Both the position numbers and the translations under genes were made by a program. A stretch of DNA of 64,000 bases, taken from Hysterium pulicare CBS 123377. Lineage: Eukaryota > Ascomycota > Dothideomycetes > Hysteriales > Hysteriaceae. The notes below the pieces were generated by a model that was given only the letters and a program-made list of their open reading frames with translations, ran no database searches and was not told the DNA's origin. Where the stretch lies: the NCBI GenBank assembly GCA_000467715.1, contig AJFK01000019.1, positions 52,374 through 116,373 on the forward strand, read 5' to 3'. This document shows, piece after piece, positions 25,416 to 37,079 of this stretch (positions within the stretch are counted from its first letter, which is position 1; every line of letters starts with the position of its first letter).

Positions 25416-26516
25416 ATGGATGCAACAGTTGACACCTATAACCCCAGCAGCAATGCCTTAGATTCAACGTCAAGTCCGACGAGCGCTGGCGGTCAAATCC
25501 GGCTCACAATCACCCATCATGGAAACCAAATAACCTTAGACTTTCCAGCAGATGCTAGGCTTTCAGATCTATCCTCGAAAATTTCGACCGACCTCTCCAT
25601 TCCTCCTGCGAACCAAAAACTCCTTATAACGCCCAAACTCGGCCTTCAAAGACCCCCCTTCAAAGATCCGAACTTACCACTTACCGAGCTTCTCACGAAG
25701 AAGATAAGTCTCATGGGATCTACTGCTACCGAAATATCCTTCCTCTCTGCTTCAATATCAGCAGCGTCTGCCCCACGAAGACCCTCTCCCATCAAATCCG
25801 CAAGTCCTTCCCGAACAGCCGGCCGCTCCGTTCAGAGAATACAAGAGGATGCAGCATACACATTCCACACACTGCGACCGCTCCCTTACCTACCAAACCA
25901 CGATCGATCTCTGAAGTTTCTGGAGAGGTTACGGGACGACGCGGGAATCCGCGCAGCGATGCGCGCCCACAAATTCTCCGTCCCTCTCCTCACCGAAATG
26001 GATCCCGCAATGCATACAACGCATGAGTCTCGTACACTAGGCTTGAACCGTAACCAAGGCGAGGTCATCGAGTTGAGGCTTCGAACGGATGCGTATGATG
26101 GCTATAGAGATTATAAGACTATAAGGAAGACCCTGTGCCATGAGTTGGCGCATAACGTCTTCGGCCCTCATGATCGAAATTTCTGGAATCTCTGTCACCA
26201 GATTGAGAAAGAGGTTGAGAGGGACGATTGGAGGTCTGGGGGAAGGAGTGTCGGGAACGAAGTTTTCTATGAGCCGGATGAGGAAGAAGTTTTCGATCAT
26301 GGAGGGTGGACAGGTGGTGAGTTTGTGCTAGGTGGTGGGAGCAACAATGGGCAGGGAACGGTGGTGAGTAGTGCGGACAACGGAGAAGTGCCTGCAGGAG
26401 GCTTGAGTAGGAGGGATATCTTAGCTAGGGCAGCTGAGGAGAGGGCGAAGAGATCAAAGCAGGCAGACGAGAAGGCGAAGGAGGCTGGAGGTGATCCTAG
26501 CAATGCTGCATCGTGA
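25416..26516 (+). CDS. ubiquitin-like / WLM-domain metalloprotease
   Basis: Single exon, 366 aa. A Ser/Thr-rich start is followed by a ubiquitin-like domain (about residues 28-110, beginning IRLTITHHGNQITLDFP), then a linker and a WLM domain (about 145-290). The zinc-protease signature is HELAHNVFGPHDRNFW: His242, Glu243, His246, with His252 as a likely third ligand. WLM proteins are related to Wss1/SPRTN, which degrade DNA-protein crosslinks and sumoylated or ubiquitylated proteins at chromatin or the proteasome. The order UBL then WLM matches the ubiquitin-metalloprotease fusions known in fission yeast and plants, distinct from Wss1, which lacks an N-terminal UBL. The C-terminal third is Gly-rich then a charged helix (RDILARAAEERAKRSKQ). 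The substrate is unknown. Confidence 0.88.
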   Translation: MDATVDTYNPSSNALDSTSSPTSAGGQIRLTITHHGNQITLDFPADARLSDLSSKISTDLSIPPANQKLLITPKLGLQRPPFKDPNLPLTELLTKKISLMGSTATEISFLSASISAASAPRRPSPIKSASPSRTAGRSVQRIQEDAAYTFHTLRPLPYLPNHDRSLKFLERLRDDAGIRAAMRAHKFSVPLLTEMDPAMHTTHESRTLGLNRNQGEVIELRLRTDAYDGYRDYKTIRKTLCHELAHNVFGPHDRNFWNLCHQIEKEVERDDWRSGGRSVGNEVFYEPDEEEVFDHGGWTGGEFVLGGGSNNGQGTVVSSADNGEVPAGGLSRRDILARAAEERAKRSKQADEKAKEAGGDPSNAAS

Positions 26517-27222
26517 GGATGGTTTGGTATTTCAATTGTTCCTAAAGATGATGACTCTATACCTATAGCCAAGGCTAACATCATTATCATATTCCTTGTC
26601 GAAATTCCTCATTTGGTTCTCCTACATTTACTACTTCGTAGCGGTAATTCCAACGCGGGCATGACGCGTTCACACTGAGAATGTTGAAAGATCCAACCGT
26701 GTGCCTGGAGTTAAGTCACGGGCTAATAAAGGTGCAGTGTCTATTTCTAGACTTCCAGAAACGGGATAAAGAAAAGCCTACTTATTCCTAGGGGCTCTAA
26801 TTTATAATCATTCTTCAGGAAATTCAAGATGCGTATGTTAAATGCAAAGGATCGAATAATAGACAGGTAAAGACAATTGTCTAAAACTTTAAGGCCAATT
26901 TAGGGATTTACAGTTTGCTTGTATCTACTTGTGCTTCACTGTCGCATAAGGGTGTCTCAATCTAGCCACCTCGACGCCAGACATTCCATTCACTCGCTTG
27001 GCGCAGCCGCATATTCAACTTCTTCCTACAGTTCCGATTCAGATTCTCCGGTTCCAATTTCACTGAATCGAAGTACAACTTAAAGGTCCTTTCCCCCTCC
27101 TCTACAACACCTTCTACTTCCTCTCTTTTTCGCCACCAACTCAAAACAACACTACATCCTGAGTACACAACCAACCACGCTAAGAACTAAACACCGAACG
27201 GGCCCGAGGTTCTACAAGCAGC
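26517..27222. other. tandem intergenic region
   Basis: No gene seen. The final 150 bp are strongly C/T-rich and A-rich, like a leader of the next gene. A minus-strand frame at 26962-27174 is a shadow of that leader. Confidence 0.55.
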
Positions 27223-28603
27223 ATGTCTGCGAACGTGTCCATGGCGGAAATGGGGGCTGCTGTCCCCACTGCCTTGACCGCTCATCCTCTAGTTCCCACT
27301 CCGGCGGTTGCCATGCGCTTCTTTACAGGTACAGGTGAATACGTCAAAGGGGATTTCGGCTTCACCCCTGACCTTGTTGAGCCTCTTGTTCGGATTCCGA
27401 AGCACAACATGTTGGGCCAAGCTGCTCAAGCCGGCACTCAGCAGTTAAAGCTCCTTAGTCACACTCCAATGTTCGGCATGCTTGGTCAAGCTGCTCAAGC
27501 CGGCACTCAGGCTGTCGCAAACTTGGGATCTTCCGTTCGCTCTATGGTCACCCGAAAGTGGGACATTGTCGGACCGTTTCTGAACAATGCCACACTTTCT
27601 GAGCCTTATGAGACTAATGTGAAGATTGCCGCTATGACAATTGCAGGGTCAATGTTGATGTACAAAGTCGTGGACTCTGTCCGCCAGAAATGGTTAGGTA
27701 AGCCAAACCCACCTTTACTTATCCATGGTGACCCAAACTAACTTTAGTGTTGCAGGCAAGGAACAGAACCCTGAGAAGCGCCAGCGTGCTACTATCAAGC
27801 TGCTCACCTTCTTGCTTCGAAAATCTATTCAGAACAATCTTTCGCTCAAGGAGACCCTCGCCAAACTGGAAGGACGAGTGGGCTACCTGGAGGGTCTTCG
27901 AGAGGACAACGAGACCTTGGTGTCCATGTATGAGCTAGAGGAGAAGGAACGTCGCCTCTCTCAGCCCCAGACGCCTTCTCTCATTGTGGAGGGTAACTCG
28001 GAAGCCGATGCCGATGATGAAGTCTCTGACTATGGAGTGCTCGACGATGCCGATGCTAACGCGGCTATGTCTGCGGAGGAATACATTGATATGGATATGA
28101 GCCGCACAGAATCCGGCGTTGATATCACTGAGGAAGAGGAAGAGGAAGTGGATGTCGGTGAGGAAGAAAACGTCTCGCCTTCCTCCTCGCCACGAACCTC
28201 CCGCGCCGGCAACACACCTTACCATAAGGCTCCGCCTAAGAGCCAATACACTCCACACCACGCTTTCCCGTCCTCCATGAAGCAGGTGGACATCTATCTA
28301 CAACATCATGATCTCGGTACGCCCACCCCACGTCGCCATGCACCCGGCATGTCGTTGCTTCCAGTCCACGTAAGCTCTCCCATTTCCGACGCTTCTTTCG
28401 TCGACGAAAAGTTGGTTAAGGCCAAAGTGGAGAAACAAGAAAAGGCTGAGCAGTTCGCTCATAATCTGTTGAGCAGCGATGTTGTCATGGACCAGTTCCG
28501 TCGTGTCACTCGCTCTCGCTCCGTTAGCCCCCTCAAACCTTCCCTTAAGCGTCATTTCAACGAGGAGTTTGACTCTTCGCCATCCAAGATGGCTAGGGTG
28601 TAG
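27223..28603 (+). CDS. orphan protein with one membrane segment and a coiled coil
   Basis: Two exons give 440 aa: 27223-27697 and 27756-28603, joined at a 58-nt GT-AG intron to read WLGKEQNPEKRQRATIK. Residues 1-62 are Ala/Pro/Val-rich. Two copies of a 23-residue unit headed MLGQAAQAGTQ start at about residues 63 and 86. A hydrophobic stretch at about 130-148 (KIAAMTIAGSMLMYKVV) could span a membrane. A basic, helical region (about 160-220, LLTFLLRKSIQNNLSLKETL) looks like a short coiled coil, and the rest is acidic with Ser/Pro-rich linkers and a basic end. I do not recognise the family. Codon use and the clean intron suggest a real gene, but location and role are unknown. Confidence 0.75.
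27409..27510 (+). repeat. in-frame 69-bp-spaced direct repeat
   Basis: A 33-bp sequence at 27409-27441 recurs at 27478-27510 with few changes; the 21-bp core coding for A-A-Q-A-G-T-Q is identical. The spacing of 69 nt equals 23 codons, so it is an in-frame duplicated peptide unit. Confidence 0.9.
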
Positions 28604-29854
28604 GCCTATGCCTAGTAGGTGTTGCAGCTTCTCCGATCCAACTTTTCTTGGGCTAATGGTTTTAGTTCCTCTTTCGACGGTGGACGATGATGACATGCAG
28701 GAGAAAATCTCACCCGTTCCTGCATGGGTTTGGTACTGATTCCTGACAGTGAGTCTTGGTAAGGCTTATTGCGTGTTTGGTCCAGCATAGCAAGGCGGGC
28801 TGGTATTGACGGGGCATATGAATATGGCATGGGGCCAATGTAGCGAATACCTACTGTTGTACTAGGTCTTGTGCATGTCCAGGATACGACTTGATCTTTG
28901 TTTTCAAAACCGTGCTACATAATCAAATAAAGGATGACAGTCTTGTCTACTACTTTCCTTCTATTTGCCGTGAACCATAATTCAATCTACTTCAACCTGC
29001 CCTCCACTTCAAGAGGGGGGCGTCGTTCTGCATTAGACTTAACTTTTTAGATTCCTTTTATAATGCATGCAACAGTAGACTTCAGAAAGTCCACCTTCTA
29101 CCCTAAGCCTTGCATCAGCGGAAGCACTTAAGCCCCTTTCCCAAAGCCCAAACCACTTCGTCCTTGCATAGAGACAGAAGCTAGCAGCATTACGCAAAAG
29201 CGACAGCCTCATGTTGACAAACAAGCAGCATAACAAGGCCTTCTGTATTGGGGCTGATAGGTGTCCCCGCGCAACAGGTTTGCCCTATACCATTAACAGT
29301 AAAGCGCAGACCAGATGGACGGAATCAATCCCTGAGCAATCCCCACTGCTGTGCACTCCAGCATTTGATTCCATAAATACCAGATCATCACTAAGCAAAC
29401 TTCATCTCCCTTATGCCCAACTTGGAAAACTCTACGTGTCAAAAAGATTGCCCATTCTCGCTATGGTCGTGTAGATGCCCATGTCGCCTGAGCCGGCCGA
29501 CTAGAATTCCGAAGACCCTTCCAAATGCTGGTTCGGCGAACTTATTTTAGGTCTTGCAGAGCCCATCGTCCTTAACTATTGGTTGCATATGGGGACGCGA
29601 AGATGCCACACCAAAGTTGAGCCAGGTCTGCGCAGAAGGCCCAGACCAGTTGATGATCGTGGCTTGAGCTGAACAAGCGTCAGCCCTCGCAGTCCGGGGG
29701 GCTGACAGTTAGCTAAAACACCACCTTTCTCTATCTCATCCCACCTTTCGTTGACTTTCTCTTTTCTTTTGGTCTGATATTGTTTCTGTCAGAATTTGGT
29801 TGCCGCATTTCTCTCTTGAATCGATCTCTAGAACACTACGCGACCGCTTTGATC
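28604..29854. other. 1.25-kb intergenic region
   Basis: No gene recognised. Short frames on both strands at 29039-29474 have random composition. The end, 29715-29775, is C/T-rich and likely the leader of the next gene. Confidence 0.55.
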
Positions 29855-30983
29855 ATGTCTAAGACAAGCGTATTCACCTCCATTACCCCACTGCCTGCGG
29901 GCATAACCAGGCAATCTGTGATTGAAACATACCACGATCACATTGCCATGATAGAGTTAAATCCACTCGTTACAGAGCGTTTCAAATGCAAGCCACCGTC
30001 GTACGCATCTGCCGAGGAATTCCACGCCATTTGGTATACTATCAAAGGTACATAATCCGTCCGTGGAACATGGAACTACAATTCGGAAATATCGTTGACT
30101 GATAATTTGGACAGACAAAGTGTCATATCTTCCAGGAGGTCTAGCATCCGGCTCAGTCAGCTATCACGCCTGCTTCCACAATCTACCCGAAGCACTTCAA
30201 ACCCATGTCTACGCTCCCCTCGGTCTTGACATCCAAGCGAAATGGACAGTCGGAGGTTCCCTACCTGGTGAGCCCAAGCAAGCCGTGGAGCTAGGTCTTG
30301 GCCTTCCAAAAGAGGGTCTCTACATCAGAGAAGACGTCAAGATGAAGTGCAATATTATGATGGTTTCTTTCGTGAAGAAAACATTTAAAGAATCCCATTC
30401 GAAGCTAGTGGACCGCCTCGTAGAAAAAGCGCATATCCTCGAAACTAAGGTCGCAAATGAGCGGGCCGCAGCCCCAAGCCCTTCTCTGGCAAATAGTTCG
30501 CCTGCTCTAGGTTCAGCCACTCCTGTTCAGCGTCACCTGTCTATGTATTCGAATTCTTCGAGTTACACCGGAAGCCCCTTGGCAAGTCCTGGACTCCAAC
30601 ATTCTGGACCTTTCGGTCCTCATCATGGGTCACCCATGAGCCCCCCGTATTCTGCGGTCGATCCCGCCTTTCAAGCCGCAAACCCTTATGCACAAGACCT
30701 GGCCAAGACTGATCCGAGATACTCACAATATCCACCGTCGGGCCCTAATACCAATCATAGATACTCACAATACCCTTCCCCAAACCCGAATACCGATCCT
30801 AGACTTTCTTATTATCCTTATGAGCAAAAGAGTGACCCGAGATACTCCTATCAAGCCTATCAACCACCGCATGTGGAGCTGGCTTCTCACGGTCCTCCGT
30901 CGGGAGAGCAAAAGCCAGGGCATCAGACTGCGCCGGTGGAGTTGCCTTCGATACAGAACGAACCGGCTGAACTAGCTGGCTAG
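29855..30983 (+). CDS. DUF7053-type fungal protein
   Basis: Two exons give 353 aa: 29855-30047 and 30115-30983, across a 67-nt intron. The first 180 residues are a well-ordered domain beginning KTSVFTSITPLPAGITRQ and including DKVSYLPGGLASGSVSYHAC, LGLDIQAKWTVGGSLPGEP and EDVKMKCNIMMVSFVKKTFK. I recall this arrangement from uncharacterised fungal proteins grouped as DUF7053; its fold may be a SRPBCC-like lipid or ligand pocket, but that is inference. The C-terminal half is disordered, Ser/Pro-rich, and carries a Tyr-rich imperfect repeat (DPRYSQYP, HRYSQYP, DPRLSYYP, DPRYSYQ). The function is unknown. The ATG at 29855 is preferred over an upstream non-ATG frame because the domain starts right after it. 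Confidence 0.8.
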
Positions 30984-31491
30984 AGACATCAGCCTCGAAT
31001 AAAAGAAAGCAATCGTATCTGTCCATAAGCCATGAGGGTGATAGTTTATTCGCGGATGCTCCGAATTTAGAGCATATCTATTCTCCTATTCTGAAGAAAG
31101 TTTTAAATAATCAATTTCAACTTTGGAGATACCCGCATTCTTGTATTCCAATCATTGGTTGCGTCATAGTAAATATTAGCGAAAGGTTCTTTATCTTAAC
31201 ACCTCAGCGACCCGCACACGGCATTCAATTGCCCATTTTCTAACATTCACCATGCAACTTTCCACGAATCCTTACTACGACAGGTTAATTTTGCATGTAT
31301 GCTAGCCAGCCTCTTGACTCGTTGTTCTTTTCGGTCGTTGGAGTGGCGACTATATCGGCATTAAGAAAAACCAAAGGGCCTACCTCCGCACTACCGCTAA
31401 TCTATAATAGTATGCTCGTGGTTTGGCCTTGAGTACAAAACCAAATGCTGTCTGCCATACCATAATTTTATTTGCAGTCCTACGCTTCAAT
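30984..31491. other. tandem intergenic region
   Basis: This half-kilobase holds the 3' end of the DUF7053 gene and the promoter of the transporter. No gene or repeat seen. Confidence 0.55.
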
Positions 31492-33209
31492 ATGAATTCT
31501 GCTCCGTCTGATATAACGCCTACAGTAAATGCGGAATCTGATTTGGAAGTCAAAGATAAGGAAAAAGGTGCGGATATTGGTAGAACAATCAGCGAAGCTA
31601 CCAGCGAACATGCACCTTATTCCATATTTACTTTGAACGAAAAACGTTTCATGGTCTTTATTCTTACATTCGCGGCTTTGTTCTCCCCGATCTCATCAAC
31701 AGTATACTATCCATCCTTGACCACCTTGGCCAAAGAATTACACGTATCAAACTCCCTTATCAACTTGACAGTTACCTCTTTCATGGTACGAATGCCTCTC
31801 AGCTTTCTCTGCATATACTTTACAGAAACTAACAAGCGCATAAGATCTTTCAAGGCCTCGCCCCTGCTTTCATAGGATCCTTCTCCGACGCCGAAGGCAG
31901 ACGCCTAGCCTACCTGATCTGCTTCATCATCTACATCGCTGCGAACATCGGGCTTGCCCTTCAAAAAGACTACGCTGCACTCCTCGTCCTCCGCTGCGTG
32001 CAATCCTCCGGCAGCAGTGGCACCGTCGCCCTCGCCTTCGCCGTCGTGGCCGACATCGCCACACCCTCCGAACGAGGAACATGGATGGGATGGGCTTCCT
32101 CTGGTGCCCTTCTTGGGCCCACGATTGGCCCCATCATCGGTGGTATACTAAGCCAGTACCTAGGCTGGCGAAGTATATTCTGGTTCCTGACCATCTTCGC
32201 CGGGGTGTATCTAATCCCTCTCCTGCTCTTCTTCCCCGAGTCCTGCCGCGCAGTCGTCGGGAACGGGTCACAGCGGCCTCCGCCCTGGAATACCTGTCTC
32301 CTGGACTTCCGCCTCAAACGCCGCGTCGCTGAAAACCCGGCGCTGGCGAGTGAGATCATCCAACCTCATCGTTTGCGCTTTCCGAACCCATTGAAGACGC
32401 TTACGCTACTGTTTGAGAAGGAAGCGGGTCTGGTTCTGCTGACTTTTGGCTTCATGTTTGCGGGGTACTACGCTTTGATGGCGGCTCTCCCTTCCCAACT
32501 TCAATCGACCTACGGCTTCAACCCCGTACACGTAGGATTATGTTTCATACCCGCGGGAGTTGGGGGTATCGTCGCCTCCGTCACAACCGGCCGCCTCATG
32601 GACTGGAATTTCCGGCGACACGCAAAGAAACAAGGAATCAGCATTGCCCCTGGCCAGAGGATGCGCGACATCAAGAACTACCCTATCGAAGCAGCGAGGT
32701 TGGAACTGGTGCTCCCCCTCTTAAGCCTTGGTGCAGCTACAATGCTGGCCTTTGGTTGGGTCATGCACTATGACACCAATCTCGCAGGTCCCCTAGTCCT
32801 CCTCTTCTTCTTGGCCTACGCGGTTTCTGGAGCTTCTACTGTGTTGTCGACGCTTACGGTTGATCTGTTTCCCGAGAAGCCTGCTACGGCGACGGCGGCG
32901 GGCAATATGACGAGATGCTGGCTTGGGGCTGGGGCGTCGGCGATGGTGGTGCCGATGATAGAGAGCATTGGGTCTGGGTGGACGTTCACGTTTGTGGCGG
33001 GGGTGTGGCTTTGTCTTGTGCCGGTGCTGTTGGCGATTATGAAGTGCGGCCCGGGGATGAGGAAGGCAAAGGAGATGAAGTTGAAGCGGAAGGAGGAGAG
33101 TAGACGAGTGGAGCATGAGGATATGGAGGCAGGTAGGAGGGAAGATGGTGTTGAGAAAAGGGACGTAGGAGGAAATCATGGTAGTAATAATGAGAGTAAT
33201 GAGGCATAA
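31492..33209 (+). CDS. MFS drug/H+ antiporter, Qdr-like (DHA1)
   Basis: Two exons give 552 aa: 31492-31785 and 31845-33209, with a 59-nt intron whose removal joins TVTSFM to IFQGLAPAFIGSFSD. After a polar N-terminal tail of about 60 residues come about 12 hydrophobic segments split by a central loop. Motif A-like sequence SDAEGRRLAYL follows TM2, and RGTWMGWASSGALLGPTIGP is the antiporter motif C region of TM5. The central loop and later GRLMDWNFRRHAKKQGI resemble the fungal Qdr/Aqr group, plasma-membrane exporters of drugs, organic acids or polyamines. The substrate cannot be read from sequence. The cytosolic C-terminus is Lys/Glu-rich. An in-frame ATG at 31423 exists upstream; the one at 31492 is a better fit to the family's polar N-tail. 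Confidence 0.9.
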
Positions 33210-33665
33210 GGGGAGATGAAAGCATAGAAATCTGAATTGGAAAGTTTCGTCGTTATGGAGTTTTGGGTAGAGGAAGAGAAACAACTGCTAATATGTATCA
33301 ATATCTTTTGATAAGTACGGTCAATGAGAGGAGCAAGGTCACTTAAAGCATCGGTGTGAAACTTTTTCCTAAATTTAGCGATACAAAAATTCTTCGTAGG
33401 GTATACCTACCCGATCTTCTTGGGTTTTCCACTAGAGGTAGTAAGACATACAGACAGTCTATCCCCTGCTTGCTGAAATGGGAGCCAACCGCCTTCCAAT
33501 AACGCCGCTGTAGCCGTACACCAGATGCCCGTCCCTCGATGGCCATCCTCTTAGGACACCAAATTTATGATACAAGAAGATAATTTCCTGATCCGTTACA
33601 GCAAAAAGAATAGTGTCGGCAAATGCTGAAGCTGAAGTTGATTGTAGAACACTGTGTGGGTACGT
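33210..33665. other. convergent intergenic region
   Basis: This stretch lies between the 3' ends of the transporter and ERD2. It is AT-rich in part and holds no gene. Confidence 0.6.
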
Positions 33666-34592
33666 TTACACGGGCAGGTTGAACTTCTTTCCCTGGATGA
33701 CTCTGGCGAAGGATGGTCAGCAGTGAATCTTCCATTAGACACGCAATGGGTTGTGTGTGATGTTTTGAACTACTCACTTCGTGTAGTAGATCCAGAAGAA
33801 ATCAGAATAAAGGATCGTTTGTATGATACCCGCAATGACGGCAATGGGATCCCAAAATCGTGGAACGTCCATGAAGTAGCGATAGATCCAGTTGGGAATA
33901 TAGAGAGCTCGGTAGGCTCCAAGAGCAAAGAGATAGTGCGTTGTAATAGTCTCAGCTTCTCCCGTACGCTGCAGCATGAACAGTTGAGGCAGAATAGCCA
34001 CGGATTCCAACCAGATGGAAAATGCCCAGAGAATCTGCCGAGGCGTCAGCCTGTCCCAGGAAAGCTTGCAATATCGTAGGTCCAAATTACCTCAGTAAAA
34101 GTGTATTTGTAGGGAAACAGTATCGCCAGTATCGCGCTTGCCCCTAACAGATATTGTACTTTGAAAGTGTCGAGATTGGGGTCATGAGTAGGCTTGTAGT
34201 CGTTGAGCATCAGGTATACTGTATACGCGGAGGTACTGATGAAGATGATTTTGAAGACGGTGTTGTAGAGGCTCTTGGGCTCGTAGAATGTCCATAGTAG
34301 ATCAATGTAGCGCGTTACGTAGACCATCAAGTAGAGGAACTGTGATTTGAAGGATATGCCTGACGCGCTCTAGAAGGAGGTTAAGGGGATGCGCCTTGTG
34401 GAGGTGAGTGAGACATGGCATACGCTTGACGTTTTCATCTTGTGAAGGAGAATCAGAATCGATATCAGGTGGGATAAATCCCCTAGAGTGCCAATGTCAG
34501 CTCGCGCATCCATGTGAGGTTCAAAAGGACAGCTGTAGGGAGGCTGCAGCGCTCAGCATACTCCACGTACCGAATAGCCTGAAGATATTCAT
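33666..34592 (-). CDS. erd2: ER lumen protein-retaining receptor (KDEL/HDEL receptor)
   Basis: Five exons give 217 aa: 34592-34571, 34482-34424, 34369-34091, 34034-33778 and 33702-33666. All four introns are GT-AG. The first exon codes just MNIFRLF plus one base and splices to read [20 protein letters not shown], the family N-terminus. The receptor has seven membrane segments; it binds escaped ER proteins bearing a C-terminal HDEL/KDEL signal in the Golgi and returns them by COPI vesicles. Visible hallmarks are [42 protein letters not shown] and [20 protein letters not shown]. The last exon gives the tail [12 protein letters not shown], whose lysines are used for COPI retrieval in the family. 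It is divergent from the ENGase gene, with about 250 bp between start codons. Confidence 0.96.
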
Positions 34593-34843
34593 GGTTTCTG
34601 TGCAATTGCAAAAGTCTTTGGCAGTAGAGTTCGGTCAAATCCGTCCCAAGGTTGGGTGCAACGAAGGGGTCTGAAGGTTGTCAATAAGACACGAAGCAAC
34701 ATTTTAATTCGAGCTCATCCTTACTTGCCAAGACAAGCCACGCCGCCATTAGCTCCACCCCATAGACCGGTGCCAGGGGTCTAGTTTCAGTTCCTTTTCC
34801 TTAACTTGTCTCCTCCAAGGCCACTTCTCATCTACCTAGAAAA
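34593..34843. promoter_or_regulatory. short divergent promoter, ERD2 and ENGase
   Basis: Only 251 bp separate the two start codons, so both genes probably share regulatory sequence. A C/T-rich run at about 34788-34820 is a plausible leader for the plus-strand gene. No specific operator was identified. Confidence 0.5.
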
Positions 34844-37079
34844 ATGAACATTGTGGGATGGAGAGATGTTCTGCGTCCCATTAGGGATGGTTTTCGTCAC
34901 ATGTTTCCTTCTCCAGATACAGGCCCTACTCCTGAAGAAAGACGAAACCAACGGCGGCAAGATGCATTGAAGGGGTTTGTGTATTTCGATACCTTTGACC
35001 AGCTTGAAGAATGGACGCAGGATCTATCAGACCCAATCCAAAGGGCTAACACCCCCCTGCTTCTACGACCTCCGCTCCCGGAGAAGGACCTGCGGGCTTC
35101 TGCTGATGTTCTCTTATGTCACGACTATTCTGGCAACTATCACGATTATGAAGCTGTTCAAGGAGTCGGCATTGATGATGAGCTTTATTCTTGCGAGTAT
35201 CTTCAGTTTGTTGATACTTTTGTTTATTTCTCTCATAAACTTGTCTGCGTCCCACCTCCCTCTTGGACTAACACTCTCCATCGAAATGGAGTTAAAGTCT
35301 TGGGCACTTTTCTTATCGAACCAGGCACTGAGAATGCCGAGAGAATGCTGAAGTACTCGGGCAAGGCTGATGGCGAAGAAGATGCCCTTGATTTCCCTCT
35401 AGCAAGTAAGCTCGCAACTATAGCAAAACATTATGGCTTTGATGGATGGCTCGTCAATATTGAGAAATCGTTTCTAAAACAGCATTGGGACCTTCGTGTG
35501 CTCTTAGATTTCTTGAAGCAATTACGAAATGAGTTAGGTCAGAGTGGCAAAATCATCTGGTCAGTATCTTCGAAATGCTGTTTCACTCTTGTTCTACTCT
35601 CCTGTCGATTAACTCCCATAAAGTCCATTAGCAAAGCTCTGAGACTCACTTTTGACTAGGTATGATGCGCTCACGATACACAATAAGATCGAATATCAGA
35701 ACGGTTTGACAGCACAGAATCTTCCGTTCACGCAGAGAACGGGTACTCTTTTGACGAACTATTGCTGGAAGGAAGACAATATTAGCAAATCGAAGGATCT
35801 CGTAAAACAGGATCATATATCTGCGCAGGGCATCTACTTCGGAGTTGATGTGTGGGCGCAGAATAGCAAGAAGCTAAGCCATCCCCGAGTGACGTATGGG
35901 GGAGGTGGAACGAACACTGGAAAAGCAGTGGCCAAGGTTGCTCAGGAAGGGTTTCAGGTCGGTATCTTTGCGCCAGCTTGGTCTTTCGAACACTTTCCAA
36001 GACAAGGTCGAGCCATTGATCGTCATATGTGGGACGGAACAGAGTTGCCAGAAGATCTTGAATGCTCTTGTGGAAAGAACAGCGGACGACATCCGCCTAA
36101 CGAAGCCTCACCTATCGCCCGATTTGCTCGAGCATACCCAGCCGGCTCAGAGAACTTCTTCTATACTGACTTCAGCAGAGCCTTTTCCAGTCATGACGGA
36201 GAACATTCCAAGATATATAACGGAAGACCAAGACATTCACAGCTGGGGTCGCAGTCAATTTTACCACCGCTCGAACCGTTCAGAGTGAGAAAAGACGAAA
36301 GTGAGGATGCACTCTTTGGCGAGTTGATAGAACTACCTCCACGATTGATGGTCTTTGCGAAAACCCATATGCCTGCACCTCCGTCTCCCACCGAGTCCTG
36401 TGATCATTCACTACGTTTGTTCAAAGTCAATATGCCTGCCAATGGGTCACTTGAGCTTGTGATCACTTTTCGATGTCAATCATTTCTCGCGGGAGCTTAC
36501 ACAAGCTTCTATTTAAAGTTCACCGATGGCCTTCGCCTTGTTTCTGTCCGCGGAGATGACGATGAAATACAGACTTTACGAATCCCTATACTAAGGCAAG
36601 GGGGATCAGCCCAACCCTCGACTGATCGATTGTGGGAAATAGGAGTTTATATGACAGCACCTCCTATAGATCAGAACCAAAAGGTTTCAGTGATGGAGGT
36701 CATGGAAATATGCATAGCTCCAGTGCCCCTAGTGTATCAGCCTTGCGACATTGACGATCTCCGACTAGAGAGTCGAGGCAATGATGATACGGCTCATTGG
36801 AGATTATGCTGGACATTCCACGGAGGAGGTAGTGTACAAGGAAGACTCTTTGATGTGCCGTACAGCGAGCTCACTGGACCGTTTGCTTACTTTCTGATTG
36901 AGATCGGAGGACTGGCGGTTGGTCGAGCATATGCTTCGGAATTTGTATTGTGCCAAGCTGTAGTTGACATGTTTGGCAGCGGCGTTGCAGAGGATGTAGA
37001 AGTAACCGGCGTAGGGTTTGATGGCAGACATCTAGCAAGCTACAGGAAGAAGCTTCAGGTAGCATCCACGCCGTCTTGA
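34844..37079 (+). CDS. cytosolic endo-beta-N-acetylglucosaminidase (ENGase), GH85
   Basis: Two exons give 711 aa: 34844-35559 and 35660-37079, separated by a 100-nt intron; the join reads GKIIWYDALTIHNKIEYQNG. GH85 enzymes cut the chitobiose core of N-glycans (between the two GlcNAc residues), releasing free glycans. In the cytosol they act with PNGase on misfolded glycoproteins exported from the ER. The catalytic pair is in YGFDGWLVNIE: Asn205 orients the substrate acetamido group and Glu207 is the acid/base. The TIM-barrel domain runs to about residue 370 (YFGVDVWAQN and FAPAWSFEHF are typical); beta-rich accessory domains follow. There is no signal peptide, which supports a cytosolic site. 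The intron's in-frame reading ends at a stop, so splicing is required for the second half. Confidence 0.94.
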
